DNA of 64,000 nt, from the NCBI GenBank assembly GCA_028285265.1, contig JANQPX010000004.1, positions 1 to 64,000 on the forward strand. Direction: 5' to 3'. A model generated the notes under the pieces. That model did not search any database. It saw only the letters and a program-made list of their open reading frames with translations, and was not told the origin of the DNA. This document shows, one piece after another, positions 36,924 to 45,974 of the stretch. Numbering within the stretch: the first letter of the stretch is position 1; each line of letters starts with the position of its first letter. The position numbers and the translations under genes are program-made. This DNA comes from Geminicoccaceae bacterium. Lineage in GTDB: Bacteria > Pseudomonadota > Alphaproteobacteria > Geminicoccales > Geminicoccaceae.

Positions 36924-38214
36924 TGGAGGCCTCCGGAAACCTGGCGATTTGAGTTGCTTCAGGTAAACTCTGCCCACGTATTGGGAGTAAGGGCATTTGC
37001 CGAAGCAAGTAGGATTTTGGATTGTTGAGGATCGTCTTCGCGAGTTGTCTGCGCAGGGCGATCCGCTAGAGAAACTCCTGGAGATTGTCGACTTTGAATT
37101 GTTTCGTTCGGTGCTGGACGAAGCTTTGGATGTCGTCGATCGATCCAGGGGAGGCCGGCCACCTTTTGACGCTGTCCTCAAGTTCAAGATGCTGTATCTC
37201 CAGGCACAGCATGGTTTGAGCTTTGAGCAGACGGAGCACTTAGTTCGTGATCGTTTGTCTTGGATGCGGTTTTGCGGGCTCTCGATTGCCGATCCGGTGC
37301 CTGACGCCAACACACTTTGGGATTTTCGAGAAGCGTTGATCGCCAAGAGTGCGCTTGATCGACTGTTCGAATGTCTGGACCAAGCCATTAAGGATGCTGG
37401 CTATCTGCCGATGTCAGGGCAGATTGTCGATACCAGCCTGGTTGCTGCTCCAATGCAGCGCAACACCAGGGATGAGAAGAACGCGATCAAAGCTGGTAAG
37501 TCGGCCGATGAGATCTGGCCTTATCAACCTTCGAAGGCTGCACAAAAGGACACGGATGCTCGTTGGTCGATGAAGATCACGAAGGGCAAGGTCGACGCTG
37601 AGGGTCATGCACAACCTGACATTGCGATCCCAGCATTCGGTTACAAATCCCATATAAGTATCGATGCGCGACATGGCTTCATCCGTCGTCAGATCGTGAC
37701 GGATGCCGCTGCCTATGACGGCGCTCGGCTACGCGAGGGGTTAATTGATCGGGCCAATACGGCTTCGTCGGTTTGGGCGGACACGGCTTATCGATCATAT
37801 GCCAATGAAACGTTTTTGGTCCGTGCTGGTAAGACCAGCCAAATTCATCGAAAGAAGCCAAAAGACAAGCCGATGCCAAAGCGCTACGCCCAGGCGAATG
37901 CCAAGAAATCAAGAGTAAGGGCACGCGTCGAGCATGTGTTCGCGCATCAAAAGGATCGAATGAACCTCATGGTCCGCAGCATCGGCATCAAACGTGCGGA
38001 GGCGACGATTATCATGGCCAACATTGCCCTACAATCTTGGCCGATGGCGATGGTGGCATGGGCGAACTGTGTCCGTTTGAGAAGAACAGGCGCAGCAAAA
38101 GGCATAAGCGGCAATCAAAGTCGCCTAAAAGGAGCCTAAACAGCCCAGCGGACGGAGCAACCAGGCCTCAGGTCGTCGACTGCCGCTCAAAGAGCAAGTT
38201 TCCGGAGGCCTCCA
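36924..38214 (+). mobile_element. IS5-family insertion sequence
   Basis: The element is bounded by perfect 17-base inverted repeats, TGGAGGCCTCCGGAAAC at 36924-36940 and its complement at 38198-38214. It carries one transposase gene. Its right end lies inside an IS3 orfB relic and its left end lies 25 bases before the first possible TIR start. No matching target duplication is seen, and the missing half of orfB is not on the left side, so one flank has been lost. Confidence 0.85.
36997..38139 (+). CDS. IS5-family transposase
   Basis: A 380-residue DDE transposase starting at TTG with a GGAG element upstream. The N-terminal DUF772-like domain contains GGRPPFDAVLKFKMLYLQ and HGLSFEQTEHLVRDRLSW. 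The first Asp lies in GQIVDTSLV, the second in the WADTAYRS region, and the Glu in RARVEHVFAHQKDRM. The reading frame is intact, so the element may be active. The last 25 or so residues run toward the right repeat. Confidence 0.92.
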   Translation: MPKQVGFWIVEDRLRELSAQGDPLEKLLEIVDFELFRSVLDEALDVVDRSRGGRPPFDAVLKFKMLYLQAQHGLSFEQTEHLVRDRLSWMRFCGLSIADPVPDANTLWDFREALIAKSALDRLFECLDQAIKDAGYLPMSGQIVDTSLVAAPMQRNTRDEKNAIKAGKSADEIWPYQPSKAAQKDTDARWSMKITKGKVDAEGHAQPDIAIPAFGYKSHISIDARHGFIRRQIVTDAAAYDGARLREGLIDRANTASSVWADTAYRSYANETFLVRAGKTSQIHRKKPKDKPMPKRYAQANAKKSRVRARVEHVFAHQKDRMNLMVRSIGIKRAEATIIMANIALQSWPMAMVAWANCVRLRRTGAAKGISGNQSRLKGA

Positions 38215-38485
38215 ACTGTAGGCCTAACGCCGTGTAGATACGATGGACTCTCTTGTGATTGATTGCCCAACCGTCACGGCAGAGCTGAACATAAACACGC
38301 CGATAGCCGTAGCGCACTCGCGTCTCACAGATCTCTTTGATGCGGGCTTTCAATGCGGCCTGACTGGACCGGCGAGAGCGATGCTGGTGGACCGAGCGAT
38401 GGACAAGCAGGACCGAACGGGCCCTGCTCCGATACGCCCCATTCCGCCTGCACCATTGCCACCAGCTTCCGCTTCCGAGCAGGCC
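38215..38485 (-). pseudogene. IS3 OrfB fragment, frameshifted and truncated
   Basis: The minus strand reads RPARKRKLVAMVQAEWG, then shifts frame near 38420-38430, then continues SSQAALKARIKEICETRV and YGYRRVYVQLCRDGW to LGLQL, where the IS5 repeat begins. This is the N-terminal part of IS3 OrfB. The DDE core is missing, so no active transposase can be made. Confidence 0.75.
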
Positions 38486-38731
38486 TTAGAGTTTTCGGCG
38501 CACACCGTTCTGCAGCATCTCTTTGTCCAGACTAAGCTCCGCAATGAGCTTCTTCAGCCGTGCATTCTCATGCTCAAGCCCCTTCAACCGACGCAACTCA
38601 TCCGGCAAAAGGCCAGCATACTTCTTCTTCCAGGCATAAAACGTCGCTTGGCTAATCCAGGCGTTTCGGCACACCTCGTCGATGGGAAGACCTTCTTCTG
38701 CTTGCCGGAGAACAAACGCTTTTTTGGGCAT
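38486..38731 (-). CDS. IS3-family OrfA, shortened at the N terminus
   Basis: An 81-residue helix-turn-helix protein. QAEEGLPIDEVCRNAWISQ and ATFYAWKKKYAGL are followed by the zipper segment LEHENARLKKLIAELSLDK. The start MPKKAFVLRQAEEG lacks the usual R-F-x-x-x-Q-I stretch, which suggests a small in-frame deletion. It is likely a non-functional relic together with the broken orfB. Confidence 0.7.
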   Translation of the reverse strand: MPKKAFVLRQAEEGLPIDEVCRNAWISQATFYAWKKKYAGLLPDELRRLKGLEHENARLKKLIAELSLDKEMLQNGVRRKL

Positions 38732-38955
38732 CAGTAAATCGGCTTGCCTTCTTCACTCCTCGCTCCTCTTACGTCCTTAAGAATCTTTGACCTGAACCCC
38801 TGAAGCTGGACCATCCATTGTTGGAATTTTCTTGTTATTTGCTTGGCAGAGCAAGCAATACTGATCGGCTTTATTTTTATAATCGATTCGATGATACCAA
38901 ATAAAAGATAATCTATGGTTCTGTGCTGCGCAAAATAACAGGAAAGTTATATCTT

Positions 38956-40209
38956 TTAACTTGTTTGCGGATCGGGATTGTTTGCGTTGCCTCGCTTAAT
39001 CTTCATAGTAGGACTTGGCGAGAGAAAAACTGTGCTCGTTACCACAAAAACCCAAATGATGCTGTTTTGACTTAAGAAGTTGGATTCAGTGAGGCCGCGC
39101 ATGAGATAAGCGGTGAGTAAAGCAAGAAGGATGGCCGACGGAAAGTATGACGACTCTTTGAAATGTACCACAATGCGATAGAAGCCATTCAAGAAGAACG
39201 CAAAGAGGATAAAAAGGCCAATCACACCAAGACCAAGAATGATGTCGAGATAACCATTGTGAGCGTTGGGAATGTCCCATCGCAAACTGTCAGCGGCATA
39301 CTTGCTAAATGCCAGAACTTCCCAGAACGACGCGTAGCCATAGCCGAGCAGCCAGCGTTTCTCGATCATGGTTATGACGTAGTGCCAAAGCTCGGTCCGG
39401 CCGGTCAGCGTCGCGTCGCGTCCAGTTAACGCGAAAATTGTGTCGAGATTGATCATGATCAGCACGACAACTAGGCAGCTGAGCGATAGAAAGAACGCAC
39501 TTAAAATCAGCCCAATTCGCACCGAATAGGCAAAGTGCGCCAGCACAACGTAAAGCAAGAGCACGGTGAGGGCTGCCAGTGTTGCCGTTGCTGAATTGAC
39601 GAGGATGAGCAGCCCGATTGCAAGGGCGACGCAGGTCCAGCCTAGTGGTTTGGGTATCAGGCGTTGTTGGATTGCTGGCGGTAGGATGATGAGTGTGAGG
39701 ATCAGGAACTCACCCATGCCATTCTTATGGGTGAAGATCCCGCGCAAGCCGCGGCCATCTGGCATTTGGCTCAAGCCTTGCAAAAGAACGATGAATAGAA
39801 CGCTCACCGCGAGCAGAACAATCATCATCCAGCTCATGGTCTTAAAGACCCATTCCGGATCATGGCGCAGTGTCAGATAGCAGGCGAGAAGTGTGAAGGT
39901 GGTAAGGCTAAGCGCGCGTCGAAAAGCGATGTCAGGCATAACGGACCAGAAGACAGACAGCCAGACCCAGACCAATAGAATTGGGATTAGCGGATTGCGG
40001 ACCAGGAGAATGACCATCTCGCGGAACCGAGGTAGAAGCAGAATTGGCGTTGCCAGGAGGGAAGGGACAATCAACAATCGTAGAAATGCGTTCCCCGATG
40101 GCGACAAGCTCCTAGCCTCACCCAGAACCAACAGGGGGATTACAGCCATTGTCGCAATGAACAACCAGTCAATCAGAAAGAGATCGATCGTACGTCCTAT
40201 AGGGCCCAT
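38956..40209 (-). CDS. O-antigen ligase family / ExoQ-like polymerase
   Basis: A 417-residue polytopic membrane protein with about ten helices. A long periplasmic loop contains GRGLRGIFTHKNGMGEF and LTGRTELW, then GYGYASFWEVL and NAHNGYLDI. These are typical of ExoQ/Wzy-like proteins that polymerise exopolysaccharide repeat units at the periplasmic face. It is divergent from the first glycosyltransferase of the cluster across 230 bases. The hydrophilic C-terminal tail is short. It opens the exopolysaccharide region, immediately right of the IS3 relic. Confidence 0.83.
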   Translation of the reverse strand: MGPIGRTIDLFLIDWLFIATMAVIPLLVLGEARSLSPSGNAFLRLLIVPSLLATPILLLPRFREMVILLVRNPLIPILLVWVWLSVFWSVMPDIAFRRALSLTTFTLLACYLTLRHDPEWVFKTMSWMMIVLLAVSVLFIVLLQGLSQMPDGRGLRGIFTHKNGMGEFLILTLIILPPAIQQRLIPKPLGWTCVALAIGLLILVNSATATLAALTVLLLYVVLAHFAYSVRIGLILSAFFLSLSCLVVVLIMINLDTIFALTGRDATLTGRTELWHYVITMIEKRWLLGYGYASFWEVLAFSKYAADSLRWDIPNAHNGYLDIILGLGVIGLFILFAFFLNGFYRIVVHFKESSYFPSAILLALLTAYLMRGLTESNFLSQNSIIWVFVVTSTVFLSPSPTMKIKRGNANNPDPQTS

Positions 40210-40439
40210 TGTCTCGCCGAACCGCCATAAGAGTTGGAGGCATCTGGTAATCTGGACGGCCTTTGGCGGTCAAGCATGGGAGGAAGGGCATAGGTCGCGA
40301 CTAGAATCCCGTTTACCAACGTGGTATCGCACGGTTCTCGCTCGGTTCTTGGTGGGCAACATCAGCTGGGTAAAAGTGCGGGGGCCAGTCCGTTGTTCAA
40401 CCTTCGGGTTTCTCTTCTGAGTTTTGGTGGAATCGATTC

Positions 40440-41525
40440 GTGGCCATGACGGAGGAAAAGCGAGTCGTTGTTTTGATGCTCGGCGAGGCTTTGAAGCGCA
40501 AAGGTGGTGTGGTGGCGGTTGAGAAGCTAATTCTACAACACGTGCCGAACGCCATTCATTTCGAGCATATCCCAACCCTTGAGGATGGCTCCAACTTCCG
40601 GAAGCTTCTGGTCTTTGCGAAGGCCATTGCAATGCAGGCTGCTTACCTGATGTTTAGGCGCATTGATCTCGTCCACATCCACGTGTCGACGGGCGGAAGC
40701 GTCTATCGGAAGATGCTCTGTGTCTTGATTTCGCGGGCCTTTGCTAAGCCCCTGATCCTTCACGCACATTCTGGTAAGTTCCCGGCTTTTTTTGCTCGAC
40801 AGCCTCGATTCGCTCAAGCCATGATTGCATTTGCCTTTCGCCGATGTGATCGTTTGGTCGTGGTCTCGCCTCACTGGCAGAGTTTCTACGCTAGCGCCCT
40901 GGGCGTCGAAGCCGAAAAGATCAACAACCTTCCAAACCCCGTGGCGTTACCTGCTTCCGTCCCGCAGCGTGATGCGTCGCCAAAAGTTGAATTAGTATTC
41001 TTTGGTCTCGTCTGTGAGGCGAAGGGAGTCTACGACCTTCTCCGGGCCATCAAGCTCATTGTTGGCAAAACCAAGTGCAAGTTTCATTTGACGATTGCCG
41101 GTCATGGGGATGTCGAGAAGGCGCAATCGGCCGCCAGCGATTTGGGCCTTGAACATCTCGTCGATTTCACTGGTTGGGTCGATTCCGATCGGCGCGATGC
41201 GCTCTTAGCAAGAGCGGAGATCTTTTTGCTTCCGTCACATTTTGAGGGGTTGCCGATGGCGCTCCTTGAAGCAATGAGTTGGGGGCTCCCTTGCATTACC
41301 ACGCCTGTCGGCGGCATTCCGGACATCATTGATGACGGCGTCAATGGTCTGCTCAGGCCCGTGGGTGATTTCAAAGCGTTAGCAGAAGCAATGCACCAGC
41401 TTATCGACGACCAGGTGCTGCGCCAGCGTCTTGGCGCAGCCGCGCGGCGTCGCATTGAGCCTCTGGATGTCGAGCCCTACGCTGATAATCTTGACGTCAT
41501 TTATCGTGAGTTGGCGACTTCATGA
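40440..41525 (+). CDS. GT4-family glycosyltransferase
   Basis: A 361-residue GT-B enzyme. The N-terminal acceptor domain includes DLVHIHVSTGGSVYRK. The C-terminal donor domain carries ELVFFGLVCEAKGVYDLL, the LTIAGHGD strand and the EX7E-type motif region FEGLPMALLEAMSWG (the two Glu eight residues apart). It adds a sugar from a nucleotide donor in the cytoplasm. GTG at 40440 has GGTGGA eight bases upstream; ATG at 40446 is an alternative. Gene context points to exopolysaccharide repeat-unit assembly. Confidence 0.87.
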   Translation: MAMTEEKRVVVLMLGEALKRKGGVVAVEKLILQHVPNAIHFEHIPTLEDGSNFRKLLVFAKAIAMQAAYLMFRRIDLVHIHVSTGGSVYRKMLCVLISRAFAKPLILHAHSGKFPAFFARQPRFAQAMIAFAFRRCDRLVVVSPHWQSFYASALGVEAEKINNLPNPVALPASVPQRDASPKVELVFFGLVCEAKGVYDLLRAIKLIVGKTKCKFHLTIAGHGDVEKAQSAASDLGLEHLVDFTGWVDSDRRDALLARAEIFLLPSHFEGLPMALLEAMSWGLPCITTPVGGIPDIIDDGVNGLLRPVGDFKALAEAMHQLIDDQVLRQRLGAAARRRIEPLDVEPYADNLDVIYRELATS

Positions 41526-41817
41526 TTGATCGTCGTCGGGGTGACTTAGATGATCGATGGACCGTTGGCCTCGCCGTCGCAATTCCGCAGTTGACAAGAC
41601 GCTTTGACGACAGACGTGGGGTGTAATCAAGGTCGTCGTTCCCACCGATGATCAAAGTCTTAATTCAGCATAAACACAACATACTACGAGGTATCGCCAT
41701 AACTGTACTCGACAAACTCGTTGTATTATGCGATTTGCACATAACAATCTAAAAGGGACTTCGAGAGTGCCACGATCGCCTGGCATTGTCTGCCCAAACT
41801 ACCAAGGAAACGCCGCA

Positions 41818-42759
41818 ATGATGAGCCCCATTATGGACTGGGACGGGGTCGATGTTGACCAGTTCGGCAAAAGCAGCCTTCGTATCCGCCATCGCGCGCC
41901 TGAGACCGATCTCTTCAGTGACGCTCAACTTGCCAAGCTAATCGAGCAGGCTCCACGGAAGAACTATCATGTCGAGACCATGGAAAAGCGCGACGATGGT
42001 TCCGTAAAGAGGCGTGAGGGTGAGACAGGCGAAGCTAGTGGTCAAGACGCGCTCAATGCAGTCAAAAACGGCAGTATCTGGTATCTGATCCTCCATCCTG
42101 AGGAAATCGATCCGCGCTATGGCGACCTTGTCGATCAGATTTATCGGGAGATGGCGGACCACGTGCCTGGCTTCAAAGTTGCTTGGCGTAAGATCTCTAT
42201 CCTGATCTCTTCACCGAAGATCAATGTAGGGTATCATTGTGATGTGCCAGGCCAAACGCTTTGGCAGGTAAGAGGCGTGAAGAAGGTATATGTCTACCCA
42301 GTGAAGCCGCCTTTTCTCCATCAGGCCAATCTCGAGAAAATCATCATGAAGGAAGCCAACGAGATCTCGCTTCCCTACGAGCCTAGTTTTGATGATGAGG
42401 CCACGGTCTACGACCTGCAACCCGGTGAGATGCTCCACTGGCCATTGAATGCACCACACCGAATCTGCAACCATGACTGTTTAAATGTCTCGTTCACGAC
42501 GGAGCATGGCACGGCAGACACGCGTCGGTCTTATGTCGTCAATTACGCAAACGGTGTGCTTCGGCGTTCGTTGGGATTGAAGAAGCTCAGCCAGCACGAC
42601 AGTGGTTTGGCCTATTGGACCAAGTTTGGTGTCGCCAGTGCTTATCGCCTGAGCGGCATGGAACAAAAGCGTAGCCGAGGTTTCGACATCGACTTTAAGG
42701 TCGATCCGTCGCAGCCTCGTGGCATTCGCGACATTGAGGCTTACGAACTGAAAAAGTGA
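41818..42759 (+). CDS. JmjC/cupin_8-like protein
   Basis: A 313-residue soluble protein from the ATG at 41818, chosen because AAGGAA lies eight bases before it; a longer frame from 41728 lacks this. The centre carries HCDVPGQTLWQVRG, then a C-terminal PGEMLHWPLNAPHRI. The H-x-D and distal His match the Fe(II)-binding triad of JmjC/cupin_8 2-oxoglutarate oxygenases, with the small-residue spacing of that family. Similar proteins occur in alphaproteobacterial polysaccharide clusters, with no established role. Hydroxylation of a sugar, lipid or protein is possible. Confidence 0.65.
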   Translation: MMSPIMDWDGVDVDQFGKSSLRIRHRAPETDLFSDAQLAKLIEQAPRKNYHVETMEKRDDGSVKRREGETGEASGQDALNAVKNGSIWYLILHPEEIDPRYGDLVDQIYREMADHVPGFKVAWRKISILISSPKINVGYHCDVPGQTLWQVRGVKKVYVYPVKPPFLHQANLEKIIMKEANEISLPYEPSFDDEATVYDLQPGEMLHWPLNAPHRICNHDCLNVSFTTEHGTADTRRSYVVNYANGVLRRSLGLKKLSQHDSGLAYWTKFGVASAYRLSGMEQKRSRGFDIDFKVDPSQPRGIRDIEAYELKK

Positions 42760-42825
42760 TCCCGACGCTTTCTTTCAGCGACGCGAGTCGTGGTTCTTGT
42801 CCCGTTTCTGCACGCTTGGTGAGCG

Positions 42826-43962
42826 ATGGCTGACTTTGTAGTTACGATCTATCGAAGCATAGATGATGCTGAGTCATGCTGGCGTGAAGCGGAGCGCCAA
42901 GCAGATCTGCATGTCTACCAGAGTTTTGATTGGCTTTCCGGTTGGTACAAGTCCGTCGGGGTCGCCGCAAGTCTAGAGCCATGCCTTGCCGTCATCAGGG
43001 GGCGAGATGACAAGCTTTTGATGTTGTTGCCGTTGGCGGTAGAGCGATCCGGCCTCTGGCGCCGTCTCGTTTGGATGGGGGGCGAATTCTTCGACTATCA
43101 TGCTCCTGTCCTCATGCCGGGAGCCGCTGATCGGCTAAACAACGTCGAACCAAGGGCCATTTTGCAGGCTATTCGCTTAGAGCTTCCGAATGTCGACTAT
43201 GCTTTTTTTGCTCGGCAACCAGCGAGTGTTGGGGAGCAGGCCAATCCTCTGATCGACGACAGTGCAATCCGTTGCACACAAGCAGCACATCAGACCAAAC
43301 TTGTTGGTGACTGGGCGACCTACTACGGAGGTAAGCGAGGTCGTCGGACGCGTCACAACGATCGACGAAAACGCAAGAAGCTGGAGAAAGAGGGGCTCCT
43401 CAGTTTCATTGTCGCCGAAGACGCTGAGTCCATCGACCGTCTACTGGATGCACTGATCTCCCAGAAAGGCGTCTATGCGCGTTCCTTAGGAGAACGGAAC
43501 ATCCTTGAGTGGCCAGGCTATCGAGAATTTTTGCGCGACAAGACGATCGCCGGCCTTGAGGATGGCACAATCCTGTTATGTGGACTCACGCTGGATGACA
43601 AAGTCCTTGGGGTTCAATGGGGTGCTCTGCACCGCCGGCGGCTTTACAGTATCCTTGCATCTTACGATGCAGGTGCTTACAGCAAGTTGTCCCCTGGTGA
43701 ATTTCTCCTTCATGATTTGATGGGTTGGTGCTTCGAAAACGGTATTGACTTGTTCGATTTTACTTACGGAGATGAGCCTTATAAGCTCGCTTGGTGCGAA
43801 CAACAAACATACCTCTATCAAGGTATTACGCCGCTGACGGTCTGGGGGGGCGTGCGTACATTCCCCATGCAGTTGACCATGCGGCTGCGACGATGGGCCA
43901 AGAGCCAGCCTTGGGTGACGACGGCCTATACCCAGACGCGAAAACTGGTTCACGGTACCTGA
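42826..43962 (+). CDS. CelD/BcsL-type GNAT acetyltransferase
   Basis: A 378-residue protein of the BioF2/Acetyltransf_6 (CelD-like) family with two GNAT folds. The C-terminal half has the family blocks GVQWGALHRRRLYSILASYD, SPGEFLLHDLMGWCFENG and DFTYGDEPYKLAWCEQ. A very basic stretch (GKRGRRTRHNDRRKRKKLEKE) lies between the halves. Members are found in exopolysaccharide and cellulose clusters and are thought to acylate sugars in the cytoplasm. The start is 66 bases after the cupin gene on the same strand. Confidence 0.82.
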   Translation: MADFVVTIYRSIDDAESCWREAERQADLHVYQSFDWLSGWYKSVGVAASLEPCLAVIRGRDDKLLMLLPLAVERSGLWRRLVWMGGEFFDYHAPVLMPGAADRLNNVEPRAILQAIRLELPNVDYAFFARQPASVGEQANPLIDDSAIRCTQAAHQTKLVGDWATYYGGKRGRRTRHNDRRKRKKLEKEGLLSFIVAEDAESIDRLLDALISQKGVYARSLGERNILEWPGYREFLRDKTIAGLEDGTILLCGLTLDDKVLGVQWGALHRRRLYSILASYDAGAYSKLSPGEFLLHDLMGWCFENGIDLFDFTYGDEPYKLAWCEQQTYLYQGITPLTVWGGVRTFPMQLTMRLRRWAKSQPWVTTAYTQTRKLVHGT

Positions 43963-44007
43963 AGCTCTGGCCCGTCCCACTGGGGGCTTTGACTTGGTGA
44001 GAGGTCG

Positions 44008-44880
44008 CTATTCCAAGTCAAAGGGGTCGGGTTGTCCCGTCGCTATGAGTTCTGAGAAATAGAGTTCGCGGCGATCGATCTCAGGCTCTGGACCGACCAA
44101 TGTCCAGTCAGGTACATAGACACCCGCCTTGAAATAGGGGCCGATCAGATCACGATGGGCATTGGGGCCCTGATCCTCGATAAGCAGTCGGTCATTGTGC
44201 CAAACTTGTATCGTGCCGTCGTCGCCGGCTGACCATTTGACCCGAAATGTCCACTGGCTCCACTCACCGGGTACAAGCGGTGACCTAGCGATAACTGTCC
44301 GACCGTGATTCGACGCAGATTCGCCGTTCTCATCAGGTGTCCTCAGACGCTGATCCCAACTTTTCACAATTTCAAATTCATCGCCGATGATTTCCAGTTG
44401 CAACGGTGGTGTTCGCCCCGGTTCCATCAAAAAGACGTCCCTGGTTCCATGCCATTGCATGGCTGTCACCCGAACATCAGTATGGATCCAATCCTTGGGA
44501 ACATAGAGGGAGGCGCGATACCAAACTGCCTGGCCTAGCCCATTGGGACGAAGCCTAAGTTCGGAGCGCAAACTCCCCTTGACGAGCCCGTCGGTCGGAC
44601 GAACGACGAAACGACGTGCTGTCCGTCCTTCCACATCGAGGATGACGCTCGTCGAGTCATCGCAGCATACCTGGTAGACATGATGAACATCTGATCTAAG
44701 CAGATCTGTCGTTTTGGTAAGGACTGCCCCATCGCCGATTAAGTCGAGCGTGACGGTTTCATCGTTGTCCAGCATCCAGTACTGCGCAGCGCCGTAGAGC
44801 GACAAGGCACCAAGTGCCGGCAAACCAACGGCGATGGTCAGCCAAGCAACCAATTTCGAGTAACGTCTCCTGGAAGACAT
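44008..44880 (-). CDS. Polysaccharide lyase (heparin-lyase-I-like fold), membrane anchored
   Basis: A 290-residue protein from the ATG at 44880. The N-terminal helix LVAWLTIAVGLPALGALSLYG anchors or exports it. The rest follows the pfam14099 polysaccharide lyase pattern: GSLRSELRLRPNG, YRASLYVPKDW, TAMQWHGTRD, WTFRVKWS and YFKAGVYVPDW. Such lyases cut exopolysaccharide during chain-length control or release. An alternative ATG lies at 44898, and the longer frame to 45090 overlaps the divergent lyase. It converges on the acetyltransferase gene. Confidence 0.78.
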   Translation of the reverse strand: MSSRRRYSKLVAWLTIAVGLPALGALSLYGAAQYWMLDNDETVTLDLIGDGAVLTKTTDLLRSDVHHVYQVCCDDSTSVILDVEGRTARRFVVRPTDGLVKGSLRSELRLRPNGLGQAVWYRASLYVPKDWIHTDVRVTAMQWHGTRDVFLMEPGRTPPLQLEIIGDEFEIVKSWDQRLRTPDENGESASNHGRTVIARSPLVPGEWSQWTFRVKWSAGDDGTIQVWHNDRLLIEDQGPNAHRDLIGPYFKAGVYVPDWTLVGPEPEIDRRELYFSELIATGQPDPFDLE

Positions 44881-44990
44881 CTCACTTGTTCCAATCATAT
44901 TGTGCGCAGATTTTCCGCCGCTACAAATTGATCTCTTACGTCGTGCTCGCGTCGAGAGGATGTATTGCGAAGAATGTTCAAGGGAACAAG

Positions 44991-45950
44991 ATGAAACTGA
45001 TGGGAATTGGCGGATTGAGGTTCTTCGCCGATGTGAAACCGACGCAGGCATGGGCCGCCTCGGTCGTTTTGTTGTCATTTCTAGCGGCAATTGGCTGTGT
45101 CAGAGCAACACCACTCTTTGACACGGATCGCGTCAATCTTGATGCGTTCCTTTTGGGTGAACGACAGATTGGCAATCGATGCTGCGATCACTCCGTTAAT
45201 CCGTTGCCGTCTGATCGCTATCAAGATGAGCCAGTTTCATCGGACAGTAGTCAAGTGCTGAGGTTCGAACTTCGCTATGACGATCCAGACGCACCGTTCT
45301 CAAGCAAAAGAGCGGAGATAACACTTGACGGCACCGTGAAGGGGATAGGTGTTATTGGCGGACTAAGCGAATGGTATGGCTTCTCCGTCTTTCTACCCTC
45401 CGATTACCCACCTGATCCAGCCGCAGAATTGATTGCTCAGTGGCACGCCACCCCCGATGAAGGGGAGATCTTTCGAAGTCCTGTCCTGGGTCTGCTCAAT
45501 CGAAACGGTCATTGGCAGATTGTCGGCCGCTCGAGCATGAAACAGATCCAGCTCGCAAATGATGCTCCGGAGCAACTTCTTTGGAAGGGGCCTTATCGAA
45601 CAGGCATCTGGACCAGCTTCATCTTCCAGACCCGCTGGGATTGGCGTGTCGATGGGCATGGCATGGTAAGGGCATGGTCGAAGCTCGCGACCACCGAATC
45701 GTGGCAACCCATTCTCACCTATCATGGTCCGATCGGCTATCGTGATGATCGCGACATCTACTTCAAGGCAGGGATCTATAAGTGGCCATGGGAAGACTGC
45801 CAACGTGGAGACCTGGTTGAACTCTGTTCGGGAAGCGGGTCACCCCAACCTTCGCAGGTGGAGCGTCGGGTTATCTATCTCAAAGACCTGCACGTGTTGG
45901 GCGGTAGCGATGCGACATTCAGCGACTTTTTGGCCATGACGCGTCCATAG
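44991..45950 (+). CDS. Secreted polysaccharide lyase, paralogue of the divergent gene
   Basis: A 319-residue protein. The ATG at 44991 has AGGGAA five bases upstream. A signal-type segment (WAASVVLLSFLAAIGC) ends in a Cys that could be a weak lipobox. The body matches the same pfam14099 lyase type as its neighbour: SKRAEITLDG, YGFSVFLPSDYP, LIAQWHATPDEG, FIFQTRWDW and YFKAGIYKWPWED. The 110 bases between the two starts must hold both promoters. Two divergent lyases beside a GDP-mannose dehydrogenase suggest both act on the polymer made here. Confidence 0.8.
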   Translation: MKLMGIGGLRFFADVKPTQAWAASVVLLSFLAAIGCVRATPLFDTDRVNLDAFLLGERQIGNRCCDHSVNPLPSDRYQDEPVSSDSSQVLRFELRYDDPDAPFSSKRAEITLDGTVKGIGVIGGLSEWYGFSVFLPSDYPPDPAAELIAQWHATPDEGEIFRSPVLGLLNRNGHWQIVGRSSMKQIQLANDAPEQLLWKGPYRTGIWTSFIFQTRWDWRVDGHGMVRAWSKLATTESWQPILTYHGPIGYRDDRDIYFKAGIYKWPWEDCQRGDLVELCSGSGSPQPSQVERRVIYLKDLHVLGGSDATFSDFLAMTRP

Positions 45951-45974
45951 AGCGAGCCCTCCAAACTGCTGGGC

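Larger units (their letters stand above)
38215..38813 (-). mobile_element. Decayed IS3-family element (different from the one at 28.5 kb)
   Basis: A remnant with orfA and the first third of orfB. The orfB part is frameshifted and cut by the IS5 right end. The outer border is estimated from a possible terminal sequence TGGTCCAGCTTCAGGGG read on the minus strand from about 38813. Its predicted proteins are only moderately similar to those of the IS3 element to the left, so this is a separate insertion. Confidence 0.65.
23095..38955. other. Putative accessory (defence-like) island
   Basis: The stretch runs from the 3' end of tRNA-Phe to the exopolysaccharide cluster. It holds two very large NTPase loci, a TIR gene, two IS3-family elements or relics, an IS66 fragment and an IS5-family element. 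There are no housekeeping genes, and the 30.9-36.9 kb part is clearly more AT-rich than the flanks. No intact integrase was found, and I did not see a second copy of the tRNA 3' end to serve as attR, so the borders are approximate. Confidence 0.5.

Noticed and set aside
28465..38214. Possible composite transposon carrying the TIR/nSTAND pair
   Set aside because: The flanking elements belong to different families (IS3/IS66 on the left, IS5 on the right) with unrelated ends, so they cannot form a composite transposon.
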